Assembly: GCA_905178155.1 (NCBI GenBank)
Contig: CAJINV010000011.1
Span: 72,154 to 136,153, forward strand
DNA: 64,000 bases
Direction of reading: 5' to 3'
Source: Amoebophrya sp. A120
Lineage: Eukaryota > Sar > Dinophyceae > Syndiniales > Amoebophryaceae
Below the pieces are notes generated by a model that made no database searches, was not told the origin of the DNA, and saw only the letters and a list, made by a program, of their open reading frames with translations. Of the stretch, positions 43,501-55,600 are shown in pieces. Every line of letters starts with the position of its first letter. The stretch's first letter is position 1. Made by a program: the position numbers and the translations under genes.

Positions 43501-44124
43501 TCCTCCGGTCGTCGCGCCTCCATTGCTCTTGGTTTGTTCCCCGCCGAGAAACAAACCTTCGACGGTAACTTGCAAATTCCGGTCCGCTTCGACCGCGTCC
43601 TGCATGTCGCGCGACAGGCAAACCACACCGCAGGTCCGCAACTTGATGATGCCCAAGAGCAGTGCGAAGAAATCGACCCCCCGGTGGAGGTGGAGGGCAA
43701 GGGTTGGCGGACGACAACCGCTAAAATCAGACCCGGCCGATTTGTGTTCTCCCGGAAATGAAATCGCAATTCCCGCGAGCGCGTCCGCAGCGCGCTCAGC
43801 TTGCAGGCGGAGCCCGCCGTAGGTGCACTCTCGCCCGGTCGCATCCTCGACGATGGCGCGCCTGGTGGGTTCGATGCTGCAGAGGTATTCCCAAAGAGGA
43901 TTGGGTTTCGGGTCGTGCTGGAAATCACATTTAATATTGGAGGCATCATTTTGATTTTTTTGTGCAGCTATCATTTGGTCGAGGTCATGGCCCTCTCTTA
44001 CGAGTTTTGCACGCCGGATTGCGCCAGCACCACATTCATTGTCCGCTATAGGTGCTGGTACTGTATGGATAGGAGGAGCACAACTACCATCAGGCCTACG
44101 GACGGACGAAAGACACGGTCCCAT
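31591..44124 (-). CDS. NRPS-like megasynthase: adenylation, Trp-rich linker, carrier, acyltransferase-like and condensation/WSD-like regions
   Basis: About six exons from ATG 44124 to the stop at 31591, over 3,000 residues; junctions near 42895-42713, 42249-42028, 41266-41030 and 36582-36206 are only approximate. Adenylation domain: AIVEDATGRECTYGGL, A3 FYQFTGGTTSAAK (near 42985), FSLYWGASCIGEWDIAF, TWGEALS, GELCIAGPMLGEYFG, YFRTNDLVKV, GRLDEYAKVGGKWVDIREI, and A10 TGKVDRKRLL with the catalytic Lys (near 40365). A long variable region includes a Trp-rich stretch (37545-38230). Carrier domain: LLQRVTGGAVW then ELNGIDSTAMISL (near 37040), the Ser being the phosphopantetheine site. Then FPEGTTETGRFAF (near 36180), as in lysophospholipid acyltransferases, whose upstream NHx4D block I could not find. 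Then IVNHAIGDANALQPLL (near 34820), resembling the HHxxxDG of condensation/wax-synthase enzymes, and VKRVSKTFQIPVDHILCAVIG. The substrate cannot be read by eye. One introner only (37090). Confidence 0.7.
37090..37289. mobile_element. Introner element, family A (short), inside the carrier domain
   Basis: 200 bp, direct repeats TGTCA and AGTCA. Excision gives ELLQRVTGGAVWTADMEL, placing it between helix 1 and the phosphopantetheine motif of the carrier domain. Confidence 0.87.
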
Positions 44125-45394
44125 GTACGCCTAAATTCACGTGGGATTAGTCGAGCATTGTGGAATGAAAACAAAATGAACCACTTTTATGAAAATCTTT
44201 GAGCCGATGTTCGGCATCTTTCGCTGCGGGGAAATAGGACCACTGCGGGTCTTAGCAGAAGCAACATAAAGGAGAGCAACTTGTTCGCAATCGGATCGAA
44301 AAGTACAAAGCAAATTTCCCAACGCTGACGCCATTAGGAAAAAAGGGAACAAAAGAACTTCGCGCTGCCTTTATTCACACAGTGCAACTGTACCAGGATC
44401 ACCATTGTCTTATTTCAATTGCTGAATTTTGTGATCTCGAAGTAGAGGTGAAGTCTTGCGTTTGCGCTGCGGGTTTCCCGACTCCCATTGCTTTTGCTAG
44501 TACGTTGTACTTGGCCTCCAATAGAAATATACATTTATTAGTTCTTGTTCCGCAGAAACTCTGGACTTGCGTTTTCTAAATAGAGTTCTTGAAACTGAAC
44601 ACAAGTTTTGTTTTTCGATTGTCACCACAGTACGCTCGTACTCCAGCACATTCAGAAGGCCGCCAAGCTCTACATTCTGACCGGTCAGGATTCCTCTTAT
44701 AGCTTTTCTTCCGATGACCACACCCTTTCGCAAGCCTTCGGACGGACTTTGCGCATCCAGGCCTGTGTAACAGACTGGCACAACCATGACACCCGGCGCT
44801 ACACCAAGGAAAACGCTTTCCGGTTGTAAAGGTGCCGGTTAATGGCGGCCGTTTCAATGGGCGGTGTGGTCTATCTAGATTTTGGTAGAATTCGAAGTTC
44901 AAGTACTTCAGCATCCTTATCCACACGAAACAACATCTAAAGGGTTTGTATCGACACGCGGGGTCCCGAACTCGAAAAAATACGGTGGTTGCTCGATGGG
45001 GGGCACTAGCTGCGAGTACGAGTTTCGTTTCGATTTATATCATAAAAGTTAGTTTCGGCGACATCATTCAGATATTCTTGGAGCACGAGCACGCTGACAA
45101 TGCTATGCTTGCTGTCTATTTTGTTGCGTACTATACGACGCACTGCACTAGCCATCAGAATGGCCATTTCTCGGCCTAAGCCAACGTTTCGTTTTCCAGC
45201 AGGAATACCCCGACTGCAGATGATGTACTGTGTACGAATATATTTTTGAACCGGTTGCTTTACTAGTTTCACATACAGATTCGAACCCAAATCATTTGTG
45301 ATGGCCCGCCTCCTCTTCTGCAGCTGGCGAGCGTTCCATGTTCACTTAGCGACGTTCCGTTTCTGGTGCACTTGAGATGGGAAATCGGTGCCAT
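44125..45394. other. Intergenic region upstream of the NRPS-like gene
   Basis: Probably contains the NRPS-like promoter and the 3' untranslated region of secretory paralogue A. One minus-strand open frame within it is listed separately with low confidence; otherwise nothing is seen. Confidence 0.4.
44497..44787 (-). CDS. Possible small gene or exon, unknown
   Basis: 96 codons from ATG 44787. The first about 60 residues read like folded protein (VMVVPVCYTGLDAQSP, LRKGVVIGRKAIRGILTGQNVELGGLLNVL), and the rest is less convincing. The frame is open upstream of the ATG to a possible splice acceptor. No family recognised. It may be chance. Confidence 0.22.
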   Translation of the reverse strand: MVVPVCYTGLDAQSPSEGLRKGVVIGRKAIRGILTGQNVELGGLLNVLEYERTVVTIEKQNLCSVSRTLFRKRKSRVSAEQELINVYFYWRPSTTY

Positions 45395-48300
45395 CTACGT
45401 ATAATTATTGCCTGAAGATTCTGCCAGCCTGAAGCGTATGTCTTTTTGCGGCACCTGTGGGTGCAACTGCAACGGCGCCGGCGCCGGCTCTGCATCAGGT
45501 TCCGAACAAAGTCCAGACAGGGGCAGCTGTTCGGCGAAAGACTGCTCTACTAAGGGGAACGAATTAGTACCCGACGACGTCCTCGTCCTCGTGGATATCA
45601 ACGAAGACGGCGAACTGCGCTGCTTGCCGGCAAGATTCAGTCGTAGCCGACTTGCTGGTAACGTTTTTGCTTTTTTCAGGTTCAACCCAGCGCTTTTTGC
45701 TTTTCCACGTGGGAGTGCCTGCTCAGTAGATGCAGATGCCCTGCGGTCGTCGAACGGCGGGTCCGTGCGTAAGGCGCCAGCGCCGCGAAACAACGATTGT
45801 TCGGGAGAGAATACCTGTGGTGGCCCGCAAGCTTCCGGAAGCGGGAAGTAAGAACTGGGTACAAAAAGTGCTCCTTCCCGTCGGTCATCTAGCCCCTCCT
45901 TCCCCGCTGCATATGCGTGGATGCTGTCGTGGAAGCTGTCCGAGGACGCGCCTACCATCTCTGCATCGGGTTCTTCATATTCTTGTCCTTCCTCGTCGAG
46001 AGCACCCTCTTCTTCTTTTTCTTTCAGTTGCGCCTCCTTGGTGGAACTCCATGGCACTAGGGCCACGTGTGACGCACACACCCCAGCAGCGGCAGTTGTA
46101 GTTATACGCTTGTTAGTAACATGGTAGCCGAGCAGGACCCGTAGTTGCGCCACTTTCGCACCATCAACTCCAGCCACCTTCCGTGCGGCCAGCACCAGAA
46201 CCCGGAGCGCCGAGTCGAGCAATAGATTCTGGCTGAATTCTAACCGCTGCTGCCGTTCCTTTAGAATTCCCTCCAGCACGGGGAGGAGGCAAACGCGCGC
46301 GTAGAACTCGTCCGCGCCCTCATTCGCGAGCGGCTGGGCGTGCTTCTCGTCATCATTACGGGGCGGGCACGCTTTTTTGCTCGCACGCAGTGAACTGAGC
46401 CGCTCCAGGACGGAATCAAAGATCGAGGGAACTCCGCTTTTATCCTGGTGGTTGTTGTTGAAGAACGGTTTTGTGGTCGTGCTCCAGGCCGCACCAACGT
46501 CAGTACTATCGGGAATAAAATCTTCGTCGGCGTATATCGTGGCCATCGCCGGGTCCTCGTCGCGTCCTATAACCATAGGGGCTTTGTACAAATCGTCGAG
46601 CGCGAAAAGCGGGACGAGAAACTCCTCGCCCTTGGCATCCTTGAATGCCTGTTTCATATTGCACTTGCTCATGTGGTATTCAGGAGGCTGTGGCAAAGAG
46701 GTGGCCAGAATCCAGTCTGTGTAGCCGTCCACGAAGTCGTTCTGGTCCTCGGGCAAGACGACCCGCGGTAGACTTGAGGGCGGCTCTCCACCTCCATTCC
46801 GGCGGCTTACGCGGCGTAACACTTTGAGGCCCGAGGCGAGCTCCCGCACCGCACTGTCGCGACGTGCATCCTTGTTGTGCAGGTGGGCGAGCGAATTAAC
46901 TTGTGTTTTGTAGGCTGCGAAAAGGTTTTCATAGATAACATCTTCGATTATACCGACGCGCGAGAGCATTGATGCGTAGTGCTGAACATGTTCTTCCTTG
47001 TCTGCATCCTGGAATCGTGGCCGCAGCATGCGCTCTATTCGAATTGCAGCTGCATATTTCTCAAAGTGCTGTGTCAGGAGGGTGTCTACTGTGTGGTGCA
47101 ACCCGGTGCTCGGTGCGTTTGGGAGGAAAAGCCACTGCGCAGTCAGCGTGGCGGGTTGACGGCTCACTTTTGGTGCACCGGATTTCTGTCGGACTTCTTC
47201 TGGCAGCTCGTCGTGTGGGTCGGCGAGTCGCGATGGGCTTTCGCCTTGTTCCTGCAGCGCAATCGCATCCACCTCCGTTGTTCCGCCCGGCTGATACAGC
47301 ACGGCCTGTAACCGAGCCGCCGCGGCGCCGGCCGGCCCATGTTTTGCGGGGCAGGCAGAGATGGTCTGCCACGGGAAGGCCCCCATCCAGCGCCGGCCCA
47401 ATCTCTTTCCTACGTCCAACAGTTCAGGTACGCCCGGCGGTGCACTGAAATCGGCAAAAACGTCATGGAATCTTCTTTGCTGCTGGGGCTCCGCTCCCAC
47501 TTCCAACCAAGCAGTCTTCATCTCGTCCAGCAGCGTCTGCATTTTGAGTTCGCGATGCAACACCGGTCGAAAGTCGCTGTCAAAGTTGATAGGAGCAACT
47601 TCTGTGTTGTCCGCCCTGATGGCTAGTCGATGCAGCTCGCGTAGCATGTGGGTGCGGTACTGCAGCTTCTCTCGCAGCGCCTCCGCAACATCCCAGTCAT
47701 CCGGCTCAGTGGTCTTAAGTAGCTCGTAGTGCGCAGGAGTAAACGGTTTCGGCTCAAGCGTCACCGAATTTATTACGCTTTCATCCTCGAGTAACGCAAC
47801 GTAGGTCAGCAGCAACCGCATTCGCTCCTCGCTTGACATGTTCTTTTGCTGCTGCGTTTCCTGCGTCTCTGGCCCGGCCGGCGGGCTACTTGTGACGGGG
47901 CTCTGCGCGGCTTCCTCGGCAGACGCGCTTATTTCGGGGTTCATTGGTCCTGCGTGGTTTCCAGCAGGAGTTGCAGGTGCAAGTGCCTGCGAACTCGTCG
48001 CGCATGATCTTTCTTTACCTGTGCTTTCGCATGATCCCGGCCCATGTAGTAGCTCCTTCACTGGGGACGATCGGTCTTTGGTAAACCAGAGCTCAACCAT
48101 TTTGCCCACGGGGCTACGCATCTCCGGAGCAACAACGTTGTCCTCTCGTCGCGTGGCCCCCGTCGCTCGAAAATATGCCGCCAGTCGTCGTCCAGTTGGA
48201 CTCGTCGCTGCCGGTGTTGCTTCTGCAAGTGCAACAACTGGGACTTTCGCAGCGCCAAGGATTTCCGTCCGCGTTTCCCGTTCTGCGTCCGCTATTCGCT

Positions 48301-50813
48301 CTCCGATCTCCTTCGCTAAGAAATGTGGGTTTGCCACCAGGTCACCGGAATAAATCCTGGTGATGACTTCTTGAAGTTTCTGCCGGATCCTGCCATCGCT
48401 GCTGAACTGCTTCAGCAGGAAAGGCTGCAGCGATTTGAGAGAAGGCGCGCTAGCCGCGAGTCTTGTCACTGCGGCCGTCAACCCGGGCTCCAAAACGATC
48501 TTGTCAAACTGCCGTGCCCGTTCCTCCCGACTCCCTGCAGATTGTGCTAGCTGCGCTGCGAAGTCGGCTATGCGCATCGCACGAAAAAGTGTTTCACTGA
48601 TGTAACGACTACATGGCCAATTTTGCATCACAAAGCTGGTCAGTACATGCTGATCAGGAAAGGGAATATCAGTATTTGCCATGCGTGCTGCCGTAGGGAA
48701 ACGGAAACTAAATCTAAGAATCCGCTGTCTCGCATGTGTAGCTGCAAGAAAAATACTTGTGTGCTGTGGCATCGTCCGTTGCGCCACACGAAGTCCACAA
48801 GGAAATACTCTTTTCGGTTCGATACTGCGTCCGGTACGCGTACTAGCATACCCGGATTGCACGACGGCTCGTGCAAGGGGGCCTGGCGCCTGCCAGGCTC
48901 GATAGAGTATCGCATTGACGATCCTGTCAACGAACCATTCGCTGAGGAGTTCCACTCGCCTCTCTTCCACGTCGGAAACCGGGGCTTGTTCTTGCATGGT
49001 GTTCTTCTTGCCGTCGAGCAAAAATCCCTCTGCCGCGGGGTCTTTGGTGGAGGCCCCTGAAGATGAAGATGAGGCACTCGTTGATCGTCCCGGCGCCGCC
49101 TGCAGCACGCGTCCAAAAGTGTACAAGAACGCGTCCTTGTCATCGGCAGACCAGTTGATCTGCCTCTCCCACGGTCCCGGAACTAGGCGCTCCGCCCCAC
49201 TTGACGCCAGCTCGTCATGCGAAGCCCTCTGCCTGCCATTGTGCAGGGAACAGAGCAGGTGCAACCGTCTCGACCCGTCCGTCGCTTCGCCATCACCCAC
49301 GTCCTCCTCCACAAAAAGCCAGGGCTGCGGTTGGTCCTCCTCGCCTGCGCGAGATTTATTTCGTGCGGGCCCCAGGAGGACACGGTGACGGCGGCCGCGG
49401 TATGCGCCAGAGTTCGCCCTCCCAGGCTCGTCGGTGCCGGCCAGATCCACGCGGGCCGCCGCACGGAGTGCGCCCCGCACTCGCTTTTGGAACTCCCCGA
49501 GGGTATCCGCTCCTCTGGCCGGGTGCGCGTTCTGACCACAGGTGTGATCCCCGGGCGGCGGGGCCGCAAACCGAATGTGCGTAGTTTTCATCCCCGAATT
49601 GCGGCCACCATCTTGGTTCGTTTGCCATTCGTACCGTGCCACCGCCCGAATGCCAAACTGCGGTGTTCTCTGTGCGACACTTCTTCTCTGGTTCCACAGA
49701 ACCGACTCGCGGTGCTGTTCTTGCCGCTCGGGCCGGCGGAGTCGCACCAGGTCCTCCTGTTCGTCCTCTTCCTCTGGGCTCGTTGTACTAAGCGGCTCCA
49801 GCCTGTGCAAGCGAAGGTCCCAGTCTCGGATCTGGTCCGAGTTCTGCAGCTTGTCCGCGTCCGCACTGACCACGAACACTTGCATCTCATGACACCCGTT
49901 CTCCTGAACGCGGATGCATCATGTAGAAAAAGGCTAGCGAAAGTTCGTGGTACCTGTCGTGCTAAACACCAAGAGAATTATGTAGAAAACGTTTTTATTC
50001 GCCTCTAGTGCCTATGCATCATGATATAACTGTACTGCTAAATCGATGTTAGTTGGCTGTGCGTTGTACTCGAATCATATCACGGCATCTTTCCATTTCA
50101 TTTCTCTTCATGTTGCTGCAATAAATCGTATCTACTCTACCTCGTCCAGCACATTGAGACGACAAAGAAGGCAACCTCGTATTTCGTTCATATCTCTTCA
50201 GACAAGATGGCGTGTGGTCTGTTGATGCTAGCGTGGCATAGTAGTTTTTCGATAATATTATATTTGGATTTTTGTACCACTAGGAGAAGCTTGAAGCCGC
50301 GAATTTCTAGAAGGATAGAACGAACCGACCGCGCTGTTCCAGCTTTTCCCCCGCATAGTGGTAGCGTTGAGACGCATTTAGGTCTTCTCCTCGAATGCAG
50401 TACTCCTGCTCAACACCGAGTGGAAGATGCTCTTCCCGGTTGGCGCCGCGAGACGAGGAGTCACTTCCCCGGCTGAATAAACTCGTGAAACCCACGTAGC
50501 AGGCACTACTACTATTCCCGGTTGGAAATACCGCTCTGCTATTTGCGTCGGTCGGAACAGAAGACTCGCCTTCGGAGGTGCCGGCCCAGGACGAGAAAAG
50601 TTCGTGCCTTGCACCAGCGGCGCCTGTGAGCAGCATCACCGTGCTACTATGTACGCCAAGAAGGAGCAGCTGACGCACTGCAGTGTAGGAAAACAAGGCT
50701 GGAGATGAATGCTCCCGCGTTCGTTTCCTTTTTGTCCACACGGAAACACTCGATGGCAACATTTTTGCTGGTTCGATGCCTAGTTGTGCTTGTGGCTGCG
50801 TAGTACTCCTCAT
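45395..50813 (-). CDS. Secretory-pathway protein of unknown function, paralogue A
   Basis: Exon 1 from ATG 50813 carries an Arg/Lys-rich stretch and a hydrophobic segment (VRQLLLLGVHSSTVMLLTGAAGA), read as a signal peptide or anchor. After an intron whose acceptor is at about 49912 (CAG before GAGAACGGG), one exon of about 1,500 codons runs to 45395. It has no introners. Conserved with paralogue B: EMQVFVVSADADKL...IRDWDLRLHRLE, IRAVARYEW, MLRELHRLAIR, TAQWLFLPN, AAIRIERMLRPRFQDADKEEHVQHY, SIFDSVLERL, and YARVCLLPVLEGILKERQQRLEFSQNLLLDSALRVLVL. The last stretch is a helical region. The C-terminal about 200 residues are acidic then Ala/Pro-rich. No known domain recognised. The exon 1 donor was not fixed. 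Confidence 0.65.
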
Positions 50814-52440
50814 GTGGAGTTGTAATTCAAAAGAGCTAGTACCAGAAAGATGAACATGATAAGTACCTCCTTACCAGCCTAATTTTTCTGTAGTGAGCAG
50901 AAATGAGGTTCGGCCACATCAAAAATTTTGTGCTGGGGAAGAATATACGACTGAAATAAAAGTTCGTGATTCATTCCCTGGCGGTAAGCTGCCCTGAAAT
51001 TGGAGTCTCAGTTTGTTTCTACTGGGTTGCCATTCTCGTGCACGAGCAGCTCTTGTAGAAACCAGAACGTCAATCATGGCCATCTGTAGAGCTGCGAAAA
51101 AGGCCTGCTGAAGCTAAACAGAATAGATCTGGAACGTTCATGTGGTGATCCTGAAAAATTAAACTGAAAGGAGTCGCTTGGTAATATAGAAAAAAATAGA
51201 GTGGAACAGGAAAAATGAGAATGACGGAGAAAAACGGAAATTTCTAAAATTCTATCCACCAGCGAGCAGGATGACATAAGCGAATGTTGGGTAAAGGCCG
51301 CTATATAGAACTTATCCAAGATGACACCAAAACCAAAACATTGCGCGCAACATAATTTAATTGATCGGCGCCAGGCTGGAAAACGAAGGTCCTGGAATAA
51401 AAGATAGAGGAACTGCCTGTGTCTTTCATGAACACAACGTGCGTCCTCGTCGGCGCTTTCAGATGCCGCAAAAGCAATTAGGCAAGCACATGCTCGCTTG
51501 TCACAAAATTATACCTGTAGGTCCTAAAGACTTCTGAAATAAGCGGCATGATCTCGATGCGAAAAGTAGTTAATGTCAATCGCACTGTCAGCGATGAATA
51601 TTCACATTTTTACGCCACCCCAAATTATCTCCGTGTTCCGTTAAAATTAGCTGTCGAAAGTACATTTCCATTTTCCATTTTGTATCTTCGTATGCATCAA
51701 AAATTATACGGTGCGCGGATGCTTGGGTTCACAAAATATTTCCCCATCTACCCCATCGGGTTCAAACAGCTGAACTTGATGAGGGTCGTGAAGGCACGCA
51801 CGTAGGTGCGGGACGCTTTCTACCTCTAAATACGAAAGTACGTCTTATTGCTGGCATGGTTATAGCTTTGGTAGATCTGATTGCACTTCTCCCGAAATGC
51901 TGTTGCTATTGATCAGAAATAAATATAAAGTGGTACAGATCAGCTCGTATTCGGTACATCTCGATGCTGTGATGAACTACAATAAATTCTGCTTCTCTAT
52001 TGGTTTTTTCGAAACTATCATTTGCGTCTAGCCAAACAAAAGCGAGACCTGTACCTAGCGGAAATCCCAAACGGCTGAGATTTTTCATCTTTAGGTAGCA
52101 TTGAGGTATCTCCAAAACTTGCTGGCGCGTGTGAGTGTTACATGGTCTTTCTAACAACTACGCACAAAAACAAATGTGAGGAGCTACAGACTTTTTGCAA
52201 AATCTTACGTGCTCCATAGAGTTTGTGACTTTTGCCACTACATGCTCAAAATAAACAAAATCTAGAGAGCATGATAATTTTCGTATCTGTCTACAAAATG
52301 TAGAAAGCAAAAGCGTGATATTTTTTGATGCCAGCTGTTTGCTGAAGTAATAAGTTGAGCGCGGAATAAGCAGAGTTGTCTTTAGCTTCGTCAGAATCAA
52401 GTACATTATAATCTTCGTGTTGGAGCTCGTCCAGTTGCAT
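50814..52440. other. Intergenic region between the two secretory paralogues
   Basis: AT-rich; no supported gene. It separates the tandem paralogues and should hold the promoter of paralogue A and the 3' untranslated region of paralogue B, the latter with a decayed introner at 52441. Confidence 0.45.
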
Positions 52441-52657
52441 TATGCATTGCAAATATATTATAATCTGGGTCTGGAAGTAGACTGTTGCATTTATTATGCA
52501 TGTGGTCTGACTCTGACATGACGCGAGAGTCTGTCTCTGTCATGCATGGGCACGAAAATGCCCTCCGACCTGTCATGCAAAAACGCAGTTTCCTACCTCT
52601 ATGCGAACTACGCAACACATAGCAGCTCAAAAATTGGCCATGCTTAGCTGCGCAATG
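52441..52657. mobile_element. Decayed family A element outside coding sequence
   Basis: The left end is clear (TATGCATTGCAAATATATTA followed by TCTGGGTCTGGAAG, an insertion in the motif). The interior has the usual TGTCATGCA pieces, but the right end has lost the CCAGACCCAGA motif, leaving GCAATGCAG. It lies just downstream of the stop of secretory paralogue B, so it is probably in its 3' untranslated region. Confidence 0.6.
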
Positions 52658-52698
52658 CAGTGCGGCTATCATTCACTCTGAGCATTACGAACAGTTTG

Positions 52699-55600
52699 TC
52701 ACTCTGACAATTCGAAAAAGTCGTATTTACGGTCCGTGGGTATTGAGGTCGCCGTTCCTCTAGCCTTGCTTGTAAGTTGCCGCGGTGCTGTCGCTTCTTT
52801 GTAGTCTGCTCTAAACCAGTCCCTGTCGTAGTGTGGGCTAATCCGGGGTCTAGTCGCATGTCCGTCGGGGCCACGGCGGACCTTGGTCTGCAGACCGCTC
52901 CTTCCGGAAGAAGAAGCTGGGCTCAGGCCAGGTTCTGGACAGGGTTCGCGCTGCTCGCTTCTGCTCGGGGCTATCCGTGATTGCCCGCTCGGGGCTATCA
53001 AATGCAAATATGTCCGGGTTCTCTGGATGAACGCAGATGATCGTCATGCTGTTTTCGTCTGACCAAGAAGGTATGCGTATGGTATGCCAGCCCTCACATC
53101 ACAGGTTTTGAGGAGGTGTCTTGTCAATGCCACCTGAAGATCCGCAGGGCAAATCATCACTTTCGGTGATAAGAAAACGGGCAACTTTTGTTGTCCATGC
53201 ATGTTGGCAATTATTTTTTTATTCATCTGAAATGCGCACCAGAACCAGATGCAGATATATTTGCCACGCATAGAGGCTTGGCCACTTATTGCCGTGGAGG
53301 AAGCTCCGGATGATCTGTGCGCCCTGTGGATTGGACGATGATCGTCTGGGTCGCCAAAACCGAAAAGGTCCTTGAGCTTTTTCGTTTTCACTGCTTCGGG
53401 ATCCGCCCTCTTGGCGCCATTGAGCAGCACCCGCAGGGCCGTCTCGAACAAAATTTTCTTTCGCAGCTCGAGTCGAAACAGCCGTTCTTGCAGAACCTGT
53501 TCGAGGAGCGGGAGAAGTAATACCCGGACAAAGTAGCGCGCGGGCCCGTGGCGAGGGTCCTTTTCATCCTGTCGAGGGGCGGGCACCTGCAAAAATTTGT
53601 GCTCTGGTCCCATGCGGCTTCGCGCGGGCATGACGAACTGTACGAAGTCCTTGCGCTTCTCGACTTCTTCGAACATGGCGTCGACGATGCTAGGAAGCTT
53701 GCTCTTCTCCTCTTGTTCCCACTCAGCCGTTCCGGGGACAAATCGTTCCTCCAGGTAGAAGTTCGACTTTTGCCAAGCATTCACGTTCGTCCTCACCTCC
53801 AGCTCCCCGCGGAGCTCGTCATCCATTCTATTAAGCGGCGACACGGCGGCGTTGGCGTAGATTACATCTAGCTCAAGCAAGGCCAATAAAAATTCGTCCC
53901 CTCTACTAGGGGTCCTTTGCCTGCTTCCCCTCCGTATGCATTGCTAAAGCACCGCACTAGTATAAATCGCATGACAGATAATTTTCTCAGCACGAGCCAT
54001 AAAGTTTGTATTTTGGTAGATGTTCCTAGAGAAAGGGATTTGCACTGCATGACTTCGATCAGTACGAGTACGATACTTTCGCAAAATCATACTGCTTCTA
54101 AGAGAAGATGAAACCATATATTCACCTGCTTCTGTCAATTGCAAACGTGTCTGAGTCTGGAAGTAGAGTTGCGTCTTGTGATGCAAAAGTCGGATCACGC
54201 AAAAATTTTTGTTGCATGAACTCCAAAAGCTACCCATACCTTGCTACGCAAAAAGGGAAGCTAAGAGGCGGCACAGGCATCAAGTTCAAGACACCTGCGC
54301 AAAACCTGTACCACTTTTGCGTGCATATAGCATTCCAGATCATCTGCGTGGTCCGCGAGATGCATGACAAACTTCCAGACCCAGACATATCTGCCTTCGA
54401 TAGCGTCCCGGACCCATTGACTTATTCCTTCACGGATTTGGTCTCGTTTTGCACCGCGCAGAAAGCCATGGAAGGAGCTCCCTGGTTGACGATCGGCCGA
54501 CTGTAGTCTCTGTGGCCTTGGGAGGAAGGCGGCCAGCAACCAATCCCGCATTTTTTCCTCGCTGCTCCTCGCCAGCGCTGTCAAGAAGTCCTGGGCCCAA
54601 GCCGCGTATGCAGCGTTACCAAATTCAGCGACAAAAAGGGACATGAAGCGGTCCCCCAAATCTGCGATAATCTCGTCCCGACTAGCGTCCTGGTTGTGGT
54701 CGGCAGCAAGCAGCTTCGCGTCCGTGCGGTACCGGCTGATCGGATCTTCGGTTTTCTTCTTGCCATCTTTGTCCACGGTGACGGCAATGGCATCAGGAAG
54801 AGGAGTACCAGTTGGATAAGACTCGCGCAGTTTTGACTCGAAAGCCTGGACGTGTTTCTCGCGCTCCGCTTCTGTCCAGGACGGACGCAACATTCGCTGG
54901 ACGCGGATCGCGCAACCGTACTTGTTCAAAAAAATGCTCAAGCTCTCTTCCGACGGAGCAAACAACCAGTGCGTAGTCAACTCGTAAAAGCTTGTCGGTT
55001 TATCGGGGTCATCTTGTTCCACACCAAAGTAATCTTCTCCGCCGTGCAAGTGTAGCCTCTCTGCGCGCTCCCGCGTCAAGTCAACGTCTCGATTGTTGTT
55101 CGTGTAGCTCAACATGAAGTCGTACTCAGGCTGGAAGAGTACAGGCGTCAAGTGTTCGGTGTACCGTTGTACATCCTGTGTGTAAGCGTAGTTGATGCGG
55201 GGCATGCTGTCCGTCCCGCCAGAAGGCGAACTCTCCTCCTCCGGCTCGTAAGGCCCGGGCAGCATCTTCCTCTCACTTTCGCGCCACAGCGTCTTCATCG
55301 AATCCAGAAAGTACTTCCTCTTGCGCTCCCGCTCCAAAATTGATTGTGAACGCGAACTCTTCAAAAAATGCTCCCCGACGTCCGCAGACGGCTCGATCGT
55401 GAGCCGATAAAGTTCTTCCATCAGTTCGATCCTGTGCTGAATTTGGACATGCGTTGACTTGTACGTCCGAAACTCATCCTCGTTGGCGTCCAAGATATCA
55501 AAGTAGCGCTGCGAAAACTGGTCCGCTTCCCTCGCGTAGTCTACAAGGGAACCGTATGTGAAAAGCAGTCCGGCACGCCGCTCGTCGTCGTTATTGGCGC

